Positions 1 to 5,612 of a DNA stretch of 8,658 nucleotides are shown here, in pieces. A program made the position numbers and the translations under genes. Where the stretch lies: contig JAAWSH010000058.1 of assembly GCA_022801475.1 (NCBI GenBank), positions 1 to 8,658 on the forward strand, written 5' to 3'. How positions within the stretch are numbered: position 1 is the stretch's first letter; each line of letters starts with the position of its first letter. This stretch comes from Acutalibacter sp. (GTDB taxonomy: Bacteria > Bacillota > Clostridia > Oscillospirales > Acutalibacteraceae). The notes beneath the pieces were generated by a model, which had not been told where the DNA came from, ran no database searches, and was given only the letters and a program-made list of their open reading frames with translations.

Positions 1-1920
1 GTCCAGGTTCACGGTGTTGCTGGAGCGCCTCATGTCAAAGGTCTCACCGTTCACCGTTACATTAAACGTGGCGTCCGTACCTTTTGTATAGGTAATGTCG
101 CTCTCGGGGCCTTCCAGCTCCCAATGATACCCAGGACTGCCCTCTTCGCCCTGATGGATTGTAAAATCTACCGGGTTGCCGTTTTTGTCCGTAATCTCAA
201 TAGCTCCCGTGTACTTATTGTAGTGGGCAACTTCGCCCCCACCAAATTTATTCAGTTTTTCTACTACATCTTCGGTGCTCATCTCTGCCGTTACTTGGAA
301 GCTAATTTGATGCTTGGAGAATTGGAATGTCAATTTGTCCGTTTCCCCGGGTCTTAGGTACATGTCGTAGTCCTCGTTAAAGTTCCCGGTGTGCTTTTTA
401 TCCGGACTGCCCCCAAACAGCTTCTTGCCCAGATCGCCCTCAATGTCAATCTCTTTGTCCGCGCCAGTCTCCTTGGCGGTTAGAGAGAAGCGGCCGGTTA
501 GGCTGGAGTACTTGGCGTCAATGCCCGCTTCGGAAGCGTTGATCTTATCCAGCACATTCCGGATGGTATCGGTCTCTTTAAACTCCAGCTCTATGCCGTT
601 GATCTTCAGCGTGGCCACTTTCAAGGGATTCCCGTCCTCGTCCAGAACCGGCTTTCCATCCTCGTCCACTTTTTCTTTGAAATAGGTGTCCAAATTGTCC
701 TTGCCCAGCACCCGGCCAAGGGTCCAGCTGGTCTGCAAGGTGTTGCTAAAGCCGCCCTCACCCAGGCCAAGGGCCTCGTTGGTCAGGTTGCCGCCCATCA
801 CAGAGATGGTGGAGTGCTCATCTTTGGTGGTAAAGTTCAGCGCTGCGGAAGTGGGGTCCACGCTGGCCGTCACCTTGCCCTTACCAAAGGCTTTGTCCAG
901 CTCTTCTTGCAGCTTGCTGGCCATATACTTGCTCCTATCCTGATGGGTCATCAAGGATTTGAATTCCTCGTCCCCCAGGAAGTCCATGGAAATACTCTTG
1001 CTCTTTCCATCCACCGTCACGCTTAGGGTCTTGTCTTTTAAGTATTCGCTGCGGTCCACTTTTTCAGAAAGGCCGCCCTCGCGAATAATGGTCTTAGAAG
1101 GAATAATGCCGCCGCTGGCCTTGTCGTCCTTTGCAAAAAGCTTCTCCATGCCACCGCTGACGCCGGTAATGGAAAAATAGTTATTCTTCTTGTCTACCAG
1201 CATAATGCGGCCCGCTTCGTCCACCTCGGCCTTAATATAGTTATCGGCAGAGTTGGCCCCGCTGGAGGAAGAAATGGTCTGCTCCTTCAGCTTCTGGTTA
1301 ATGGCGTCGGCCAGGTCCTCGGCGTTTTCATAGATCTCATCGTCGCCAAAACTCAAAGTAAAGCTGCTGCCCCGGCTGCTGATATTGCCATAGTTGCTGT
1401 TGGTTCCGCCGCCGTACTGGATGGTGATGGAACCAGTGATAGCGCTGGTCTCAATCTTCTCGTTCCAATCAATGCTCTCGGTGACGCCGGCGTCTTCCAG
1501 AAGATGGTCTGTGCTTACCGCGTAACGGGTAGCGCTGGCCAGCTGGGAAACGCTGTTTATCACAACATCACTGCTGGCTTTGCCAGAGGCCACCACCTTG
1601 TCCGCGTTAGCGCCCTTTGCAATGGTATTGATAGCTTTGGAAAAGAAGGAGGGACTGAACAGGTTTGTATTGGAAGTATACGAGGTATATTTGCTTAGCA
1701 CAGAATTCATCTGGGTAATCAGGTTCCGATAAGCGTCCTGCCGCCACTGGGTCTTGGTGGCCCGCTGCTGCAAAGCCGCAATCTTCTTCTGGTACCCGAT
1801 GATGCTGTTCTGAATCATCGCCTCGGTATCCATACCGCTGGCCAGACCGCTAATCACATTGCGGTTGCCGTAGATACTGCTGGAACTGCTGCTTTTTGAT
1901 AAACTTGATATAGAAGCCAT
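1..1920 (-). CDS. fliD: Flagellar hook-associated protein 2 (filament cap FliD), C-terminus beyond the window
   Basis: FliD caps the growing filament outside the cell and folds flagellin subunits arriving through the export channel. The minus-strand frame is open from ATG at 1920 to the window edge, giving 640 residues with the C-terminus missing. A Ser-rich start is followed by the FliD_N signature GLASGMDTEAMI (residues 25-36) and a helical, Gln/Lys-rich segment typical of the D0/D1 coiled coil (about 37-75). A flagellin_IN-type motif lies at about 438-480 (KINGIELEF, then DTIRNVLDKINAS), and a second FliD-like stretch ends in VNGETFDMRRSSNTVNLD at the edge. At over 640 residues it is longer than B. 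subtilis FliD (about 500), the excess being in the exposed middle domains; residues 417-435 carry an Asp-Gly-rich repeat. AAGGAG lies 8 nt before the ATG, which supports this start. It is transcribed away from parA; fliS would be expected further left. Confidence 0.95.
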   Translation of the reverse strand, partial: MASISSLSKSSSSSSIYGNRNVISGLASGMDTEAMIQNSIIGYQKKIAALQQRATKTQWRQDAYRNLITQMNSVLSKYTSYTSNTNLFSPSFFSKAINTIAKGANADKVVASGKASSDVVINSVSQLASATRYAVSTDHLLEDAGVTESIDWNEKIETSAITGSITIQYGGGTNSNYGNISSRGSSFTLSFGDDEIYENAEDLADAINQKLKEQTISSSSGANSADNYIKAEVDEAGRIMLVDKKNNYFSITGVSGGMEKLFAKDDKASGGIIPSKTIIREGGLSEKVDRSEYLKDKTLSVTVDGKSKSISMDFLGDEEFKSLMTHQDRSKYMASKLQEELDKAFGKGKVTASVDPTSAALNFTTKDEHSTISVMGGNLTNEALGLGEGGFSNTLQTSWTLGRVLGKDNLDTYFKEKVDEDGKPVLDEDGNPLKVATLKINGIELEFKETDTIRNVLDKINASEAGIDAKYSSLTGRFSLTAKETGADKEIDIEGDLGKKLFGGSPDKKHTGNFNEDYDMYLRPGETDKLTFQFSKHQISFQVTAEMSTEDVVEKLNKFGGGEVAHYNKYTGAIEITDKNGNPVDFTIHQGEEGSPGYHWELEGPESDITYTKGTDATFNVTVNGETFDMRRSSNTVNLD

Positions 1921-2130
1921 TGCATTCACTCCTTTTTTGTGATACCATATTCCTATAGGGATTTGATTTGCGGGTTTTGGGTCTAAAAATGTCTTTTGCA
2001 AAGGCCCAATTTGCCACAACTAACGAAAGAAAATCCCAAAAACACTTAACTCTTTCCTTTTTTATATCGACATTACAAATAGAAAGATAAGAGCTTTCTG
2101 TAAAATTTTGCTTCCGGGAGGACTCTTGTT
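1921..2130. promoter_or_regulatory. Divergent spacer between fliD and parA with both ribosome binding sites
   Basis: This 210-bp AT-rich stretch must hold the control signals of both divergent genes. The fliD ribosome binding site (AAGGAG on the minus strand, 1929-1934) is 8 nt from its ATG. The parA site (GGAGG, 2117-2121) is 9 nt from its ATG. On the minus strand a second GGA lies in TATAGGAATA (1951-1953), inside an 8-bp palindrome CCTATAGG, 21 nt upstream of the GGA of the Shine-Dalgarno. I found no convincing sigma-A or sigma-28 promoter on either strand, so transcription starts are left open. Confidence 0.4.
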
Positions 2131-2886
2131 ATGGAGAAGATCATCACAGTAACCAACCAAAAGGGCGGCGTGGGAAAAACCACCACCTCTCTTGCTCTCA
2201 TTAGCGCCCTGCACATGCGGGGCCACCGGGTGCTGGGCGTGGACCTGGACCCCCAGGGCAGCCTGGGCTTTTCCGCGGGACTGGACATTGAAAACACCGA
2301 GACTGTCTATGACGTATTCAAGGGAACCACCCAAATTTCAGACGCCATTGTCCCCACGGACCTGGGGGACATTCTGCCCTCTAACATCCTGCTTTCCGCC
2401 GCGGAACTGGAATTCAATATCCCCGGCCGGGAATATCTGCTAAAAAACCAGCTGGACCATGTGGAAAAGAAGTATGATTATATTATCATCGACACCCCCC
2501 CGGCCCTGAATGTGCTTACCATCAACGCCTATGTGGCCTCGGGCGCCCTCATTATTCCTATGGCCCCTGAAATTCTTAGCCTGCTGGGCATTTCCCAGAT
2601 TCGCGAGACCATCAACACCGTGCGCAAATACTACAACCCAGACCTGCGGGTTTTGGGCATTTTGCTGAATAAATTTAATTCCCGCCTTACCCTGAACCGG
2701 GAGGTCCTGGAGCTCTCCAGCGAAATTGCCCGTAAGCTGGACACAAAAGTATTGAACGCGAAAATCCGTACCAGCGTGGTGGTGGCCGAGGCCCCCGCCC
2801 ATGGAGAAAGCGTACTCTCCTACGCGCCCAGCTCCAACCCCTCTCAAGACTTCCAGGCCCTTCTGGACGAACTGTTAGCCACCTGA
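2131..2886 (+). CDS. parA: ParA/Soj-family positioning ATPase, orphan (no ParB)
   Basis: ParA-type P-loop ATPases dimerise on ATP, bind a surface (usually the nucleoid) and are released by a partner that stimulates hydrolysis, so that DNA or protein cargo is positioned. The 251-residue protein has the deviant Walker A KGGVGKT (11-17, signature Lys11), the catalytic Asp in VDLDPQG (Asp40), Walker B YIIIDTPP (117-124) and the C-terminal motif AEAPAHG (219-225). It aligns along its whole length with B. subtilis Soj (253 residues). It lacks an obvious MinD/FlhG-type C-terminal membrane helix, so it is Soj-like and not the flagellar FlhG. By recalled alignment, the DNA-contacting Soj Arg189 is kept (Arg185), but Arg218 is replaced by Val217. 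No parB lies beside it; the next gene on the same strand is the ComFB-domain protein, 426 bp on. GGGAGGA supports the ATG. The cargo is unknown. Confidence 0.93.
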   Translation: MEKIITVTNQKGGVGKTTTSLALISALHMRGHRVLGVDLDPQGSLGFSAGLDIENTETVYDVFKGTTQISDAIVPTDLGDILPSNILLSAAELEFNIPGREYLLKNQLDHVEKKYDYIIIDTPPALNVLTINAYVASGALIIPMAPEILSLLGISQIRETINTVRKYYNPDLRVLGILLNKFNSRLTLNREVLELSSEIARKLDTKVLNAKIRTSVVVAEAPAHGESVLSYAPSSNPSQDFQALLDELLAT

Positions 2887-3073
2887 CCCGGCCCAAAACC
2901 CACACGCCACAGCGGCGGATATTATTGGCGAAGGCCGGTCCTCTGCTGATAGCTCCTCTCCTGCTGGCCCGCCCCCAAGGGCAAAATTTTCTATAGCCGA
3001 TAAAGCCTCCATACCCGCTGCCAGTCCTTGGAAGCCAGGCGGCTGGCCCGGGGCAAAAGCCTTTGCGGACCGC
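2887..3073. other. Non-coding spacer downstream of parA
   Basis: This GC-rich stretch follows the parA stop. I see no T-run terminator after parA and no gene-like frame with a ribosome binding site. It contains a near-direct repeat: GCTGGCCCG followed by GGGCAAAA at 2963-2986 (with 7 extra bases between the halves), and again contiguous at 3042-3058. It also holds a perfect sigma-28-like -10 octamer (2996-3003). Lack of a terminator leaves read-through from parA toward the ComFB-domain gene possible. Confidence 0.5.
2996..3003 (+). promoter_or_regulatory. Possible sigma-28 (SigD/FliA) -10 element
   Basis: GCCGATAA matches the flagellar sigma-28 -10 consensus exactly and points toward the ComFB-domain gene. 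The expected -35 TAAA 14-16 nt upstream is absent (the bases there read AAGGGC), so only half of the promoter is present. Transcription from here would run through the inverted-repeat element before reaching the start codon at 3313. An 8-base match by chance is possible. Confidence 0.2.
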
Positions 3074-3238
3074 TAGAGTCTGTTTTAAAACTCCGAAATA
3101 CTGTCTGTTTTGAGAAGAAAAGGAGCTTTCGGTGTCAAAAATCCTCGAAAGCCAGTAGCTTTTCTTGCGGTTTTTTCCTTGAAATCCCTCATTTCTGGTC
3201 AAAAATCCAGCATTTCTCCGGTTTTCAAACAGACTCTA
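3074..3238. mobile_element. 165-bp MITE-like inverted-repeat element
   Basis: The ends are TAGAGTCTGTTTTAAAAC (3074-3091) and its near-exact reverse complement GTTTTCAAACAGACTCTA (3221-3238), matching at 17 of 18 positions. Imperfect complementarity continues inward for nearly 60 nt per arm (about 3074-3130 against 3181-3238; GAAAT.CTG, TTTTGA and AGAAA blocks recur). The centre has its own perfect 7-bp stem, GCTTTCG/CGAAAGC (3125-3131 with 3146-3152). An 11-mer GTCAAAAATCC occurs twice (3134-3144, 3198-3208). The element has no coding capacity and is much more AT-rich than its flanks. The outermost TA on both sides would fit the TA target duplication of IS630-type or some IS5-type transposases; that family assignment is inference. 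It could instead be a structured RNA leader. Confidence 0.7.
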
Positions 3239-3312
3239 AGGAATTTGTTACAAAAAGTCTCTTAACCTATCGTCGGCCATAAGATATACCAGAAAGGACA
3301 GTGTAAAACATC
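3239..3312 (+). promoter_or_regulatory. Leader of the ComFB-domain gene
   Basis: This is the last segment before the ATG at 3313. The best Shine-Dalgarno is AAAGGA (3293-3298), 14 nt from the ATG, which is longer than usual; no alternative in-frame start with better spacing is present nearby. TTGTTA (3245-3250) with a 17-bp spacer and TATCGT (3268-3273) gives a mediocre sigma-A-like match (4/6 and 4/6), which would place a promoter just inside the gene-proximal side of the inverted-repeat element. Confidence 0.25.
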
Positions 3313-4107
3313 ATGGCAAACAAGGCAAACAAATCCAAAGGAAATTCCAAGTCCAACAAAACAGCCCACGTGCTGAATCTGCTTACCGACTCCACCGGCC
3401 CCTCTGAAACCGGCGCGACTGCCCGGCAGAGCCAGCCGGCAGCTCCGGTACCCGCTCCGGCAGCTCCCGCTGTGGACAACGAAACGGTGTCAGAGAATAT
3501 CCGCAGCGCTCTGGAAGAGGAGCTTCTGGCCCAGCTGGAGGCGGAAGAGGCCGCCGCCCCCGCTCCTCAGCCGGAACCGGAACCAGAGCCCGAGCCCCAG
3601 GTGGAAAGGGAGCCCATTTCTGAACCGGAGCCGGAATTCATTCCCGCCGTGTTTGAACAGGTGGAAGCCCCTGTCCCCGCCTCCATCCCCGAACCGGAAC
3701 TAGAGCCACAGCCCATGCCAGAACCCGAACCCGAGGCCATTCCCGAGCCACAGCCCGAACCTGAACCTGAGGAGGAACCGAATCCCATGGAACGTGTAAC
3801 CTATTTAAATGTGATGCAAGCCCTGGTAGAGAATAAAGTTGACGACTATATGCGCCTGCACGGCATGTGCGCCTGTCCCCGCTGCCGCACCGACGTTGTG
3901 GCCCTCACCCTCACCAGCCTTCCCGCCAAGTACATCGTCATCCCCAAAAACGAGGGCGTGCCCATGCTCACTCTGTACGAAAACCGTTATAGTACGGCTG
4001 TGTCCGCGCAGCTAATGTCCGCCTGCCAAAAGGTAGCCGCCCATCCCAGGCACACCCCCAACGCCGACGGCAGCCTGCGCCTGGGCGCACCCCGGCGCGA
4101 CGACTGA
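3313..4107 (+). CDS. ComFB-domain protein with basic N-terminal peptide and Pro/Glu-rich linker
   Basis: The 264-residue protein has four parts. Residues 1-16 are Lys/Asn/Ser-rich (six Lys), followed by a short hydrophobic motif TAHVLNLL (17-24). Residues 25-82 include a predicted amphipathic helix (about 58-79). Residues 84-157 are a disordered Pro/Glu linker ([18 protein letters not shown]). Residues 159-255 form a ComFB domain: [14 protein letters not shown], then the Cys cluster CACPRC (Cys186, 188, 191), [17 protein letters not shown], and the ending VAAHPRH; Cys238 may complete a metal site. ComFB is named from the Bacillus competence operon, which sits upstream of flgM-flgK there; the family has been reported to bind cyclic di-nucleotides in cyanobacteria and Bacillus. 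The N-terminus resembles the basic ATPase-activating tails of ParA partners, so I infer a role as partner of the adjacent ParA. No signal peptide or membrane segment is present. Confidence 0.85.
   Translation: MANKANKSKGNSKSNKTAHVLNLLTDSTGPSETGATARQSQPAAPVPAPAAPAVDNETVSENIRSALEEELLAQLEAEEAAAPAPQPEPEPEPEPQVEREPISEPEPEFIPAVFEQVEAPVPASIPEPELEPQPMPEPEPEAIPEPQPEPEPEEEPNPMERVTYLNVMQALVENKVDDYMRLHGMCACPRCRTDVVALTLTSLPAKYIVIPKNEGVPMLTLYENRYSTAVSAQLMSACQKVAAHPRHTPNADGSLRLGAPRRDD
3562..3780 (+). repeat. Coding repeat: Pro-Glu/Pro-Gln dipeptide tract
   Basis: Codons 84-156 of the ComFB-domain gene are dominated by CCG/CCC/CCA-GAA/GAG pairs, giving EP/QP dipeptides broken by short hydrophobic pieces ([17 protein letters not shown]). 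Such tracts are usually extended, negatively charged spacers and change length easily between strains. The opposite strand reads as a Gly-Ser tract, which is only a shadow of this repeat. Confidence 0.8.
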
Positions 4108-4137
4108 GTCCCGCCTTTATCACGTTCCCCAAAAAAG

Positions 4138-4175
4138 AAAGCGCTGAACCAACAAAAAGGTTCCGCGCTTTTTTT
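4138..4175. terminator. Bidirectional rho-independent terminator
   Basis: AAAGCGC..AACC (4138-4150) pairs with GGTT..GCGCTTT (4159-4171) around an 8-nt loop AACAAAAA; the stem has one 2-nt mismatch. On the plus strand it runs into seven T (4169-4175). On the minus strand it runs into TTTCTTTTTT (complement of 4131-4140). It sits between convergent genes, 30 nt after the ComFB-domain stop and about 65 nt after the csrA stop, and can end both transcripts. Confidence 0.9.
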
Positions 4176-4239
4176 ATTGTTTGATGAAAAAGGTTATCGC
4201 ACAGTCAAAAGAGAAAATATCCTTCCAGATCTTTCGGCG

Positions 4240-4491
4240 TCAGCCCTCGTCAGGTTTCTCCAGGGCGAGAAGAGGCGAAAAAGCAGCCAGCAGCTCCTGG
4301 GGAAGGCTCTGCTCGTCAGCGGCCTCACGGTTGGCGTCCATGGCGCTTATCAGCTCGCTGCGCAGCACCTGCACATCCTTTGGGGCCTCAATGGCAATTT
4401 GCACTTCTTTGTCTTTAGTCGCCATCACGGTCACTTTTATGTCGCTGCCAATCAGGAAGGATTCCCCTGCCCTGCGGCGAAGGATTAGCAT
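4240..4491 (-). CDS. csrA: Translational regulator CsrA
   Basis: CsrA is a homodimeric RNA-binding protein that blocks ribosome binding at GGA-containing leaders; in Bacillus its main target is flagellin (hag) mRNA. The 83-residue protein opens with MLILRRRAGESFLIG and continues with IKVTVM and VQIAIEAPKDVQVLRSEL. The RNA-contacting Arg44 is kept, while the common His43 is Leu. The tail after residue 48 is longer than in gamma-proteobacterial CsrA (61 residues) and B. subtilis CsrA (about 74); this C-terminal extension is where FliW binds in Bacillus. The start lies 3 nt after the fliW stop, and its Shine-Dalgarno AAGGAGG is embedded in the last fliW codons (8 nt spacing), indicating translational coupling. 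It is the last gene of the operon. Confidence 0.97.
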   Translation of the reverse strand: MLILRRRAGESFLIGSDIKVTVMATKDKEVQIAIEAPKDVQVLRSELISAMDANREAADEQSLPQELLAAFSPLLALEKPDEG

Positions 4492-4494
4492 AGC

Positions 4495-4941
4495 CTATCC
4501 CTCCTTCTGCTCAAACTCGGCCAGTAAATGCTTCATGCCATAGCCATCTCCATCCAGGATGACCTGCATCCCCTCCCGGGTATCCTCATTCAGCACCACC
4601 GGGCATTTCAGGTTTACCGTGCTGCTGGAAACCGGGTTCTTCACCACGCATAGCACATAATAGCACAGCTCCCGGCTGTCCTTTACGCCCAAACATTCCA
4701 GCTCTTCCGGCTGAAGCACCGGCTGGTAGGCCCTGTGCAAAGAAAAGGGATTCATGGCTACAAAGGCCAAATGAGGGGTGGCCACGCTTTGCAGGCAGAG
4801 CAGAGAACCATCGCTGCCAGAAAAAGGCAGCAGCAAAAACTCTTTTTCCTCCTCAAAGGCAAACAAGCCCTTGGAAAAATGGAGCACGTCGGCCTGGGCA
4901 TATTCAATTTCACCAAAATATTTTGTGGTCAGCTTCAACAA
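4495..4941 (-). CDS. fliW: Flagellar assembly factor FliW (CsrA antagonist)
   Basis: FliW is a cytoplasmic beta-barrel protein that binds either flagellin or CsrA. When flagellin is exported, free FliW captures CsrA and releases hag translation. The 148-residue protein has the family's features: a start LTTKYFGEIEY, the F.KGLFAFEEEKEFLLLPF segment (about 22-40), the central LAFVAMNPFSL, and NLKCPVVLN toward the end. Its length is typical (about 140-155). The start is TTG: two successive TTG codons (4941 and 4938) follow AGGAGG at 5 and 8 nt, so either may be used, giving 148 or 147 residues. It begins 15 nt after the DUF6470 stop and its end carries the csrA ribosome binding site. Confidence 0.97.
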   Translation of the reverse strand: MLKLTTKYFGEIEYAQADVLHFSKGLFAFEEEKEFLLLPFSGSDGSLLCLQSVATPHLAFVAMNPFSLHRAYQPVLQPEELECLGVKDSRELCYYVLCVVKNPVSSSTVNLKCPVVLNEDTREGMQVILDGDGYGMKHLLAEFEQKEG

Positions 4942-4956
4942 AAGCGCCTCCTGGCC

Positions 4957-5574
4957 TTAGGCCTTTACGTCCACTGGCGTGTAGTTGGGGTCTGCCGAAG
5001 GCGGTACATACATGGCGCCGCCCACGTACTTGATGATGACCTCGGGCCGCTGGGTCATGGTAAATTCAATGTCCCCGGGCACAAACTGGAAGCCTACGCC
5101 CCCAATTTTCCAGTCGAAATTCATCTTATCCATCTCATAGCGAATCTGCATCTGCCCCGGCTCCCAGTTCAGGTCAATGCCGGTTTCGGGCAAAAAGCCC
5201 AGGCCAAACTCGGTCAGATCCCGGCTCATATGGGCGTCCTGGGTCTCCCGGGCAAACTGGGTCACCAGCTCCTCGCCCAGCTGGGCGTCCATCACCAACT
5301 GGCCCCGACGGGCATACGTAGCCGTGGCCTCATAGGCCGCCTGATGCCCCTGGCTGGCGGCCTGCTCGATGCTCTGCATGGTGGTGGGACGTATGGAGCT
5401 GCGGGCCTCGAAGGTATCAATGTTTAGCTTGATGGGCCGGCTCTTAATGTTCAGCCCGCCCTTTTCCCGAGAAATCTCCACCTCTGCTGTGCCCTGGGAA
5501 TAAACCAACTGGGCATTGGTGGTTTTCATTTCTATTTCAATTGGCACAGTGGTAATTTCAATTAGCGGTCCCAA
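4957..5574 (-). CDS. yviE: DUF6470 family protein (YviE-like) of the flagellar operon
   Basis: The 205-residue protein is recognised as the DUF6470/YviE family by sequence character and by its conserved slot between flgL and fliW, as in B. subtilis. Function is unknown. The N-terminus (PLIEITTVPIEIEMKTTNAQL) is beta-rich and mentions no signal peptide. A central helical part (about 62-120) is followed by a second beta-rich region with the ETGIDLNWEPGQMQIRYE (130-147) and PGDIEFTMTQRPEVIIKYVGG segments. It ends in a Pro-rich tail (SADPNYTPVDVKA). The start is TTG, chosen because AGAGGGGG lies 7 nt upstream and no ATG fits in frame. It begins 38 nt after flgL. A chaperone or assembly role is plausible from context only. 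Confidence 0.88.
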   Translation of the reverse strand: MGPLIEITTVPIEIEMKTTNAQLVYSQGTAEVEISREKGGLNIKSRPIKLNIDTFEARSSIRPTTMQSIEQAASQGHQAAYEATATYARRGQLVMDAQLGEELVTQFARETQDAHMSRDLTEFGLGFLPETGIDLNWEPGQMQIRYEMDKMNFDWKIGGVGFQFVPGDIEFTMTQRPEVIIKYVGGAMYVPPSADPNYTPVDVKA

Positions 5575-5612
5575 TGATAATCCCCCTCTTTTGGAAAAAT
5601 AGCGTTAGAAAT

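Noticed and set aside
240..600. Plus-strand open frames over the fliD region
   Set aside because: The minus-strand fliD frame is continuous from 1920 to the window edge with clear FliD motifs; the plus-strand frames are shadows.
2131..2886. ParA-like gene as flhG/ylxH or as chromosomal soj
   Set aside because: There is no flhF neighbour and no MinD-type C-terminal membrane helix, so flhG is unlikely. There is no parB/noc/rsmG context, so chromosomal soj is unlikely.
2687..3202. Minus-strand open frame of 171 codons overlapping the end of parA and the inverted-repeat element
   Set aside because: Low-complexity Arg/Gly/Pro-rich translation crossing a mobile element and a real gene; no domain and no ribosome binding site.
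3074..3238. Inverted repeat as a CRISPR fragment or a transposase remnant
   Set aside because: No evenly spaced repeat-spacer array is present, and none of the frames inside shows transposase motifs; a non-autonomous element or structured leader fits better.
3028..3282. Plus-strand open frame of 84 codons in the spacer
   Set aside because: It runs through the inverted-repeat element, so its C-terminal half is element sequence; no ribosome binding site and no recognisable motif.
3567..3788. Minus-strand Gly-Ser repeat frame
   Set aside because: It is the antisense of the Pro/Glu-coding repeat in the ComFB-domain gene.
4735..5427. Plus-strand open frame of 230 codons across fliW and DUF6470
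   Set aside because: It spans two well-supported minus-strand genes, has no family-like sequence and no fitting ribosome binding site.
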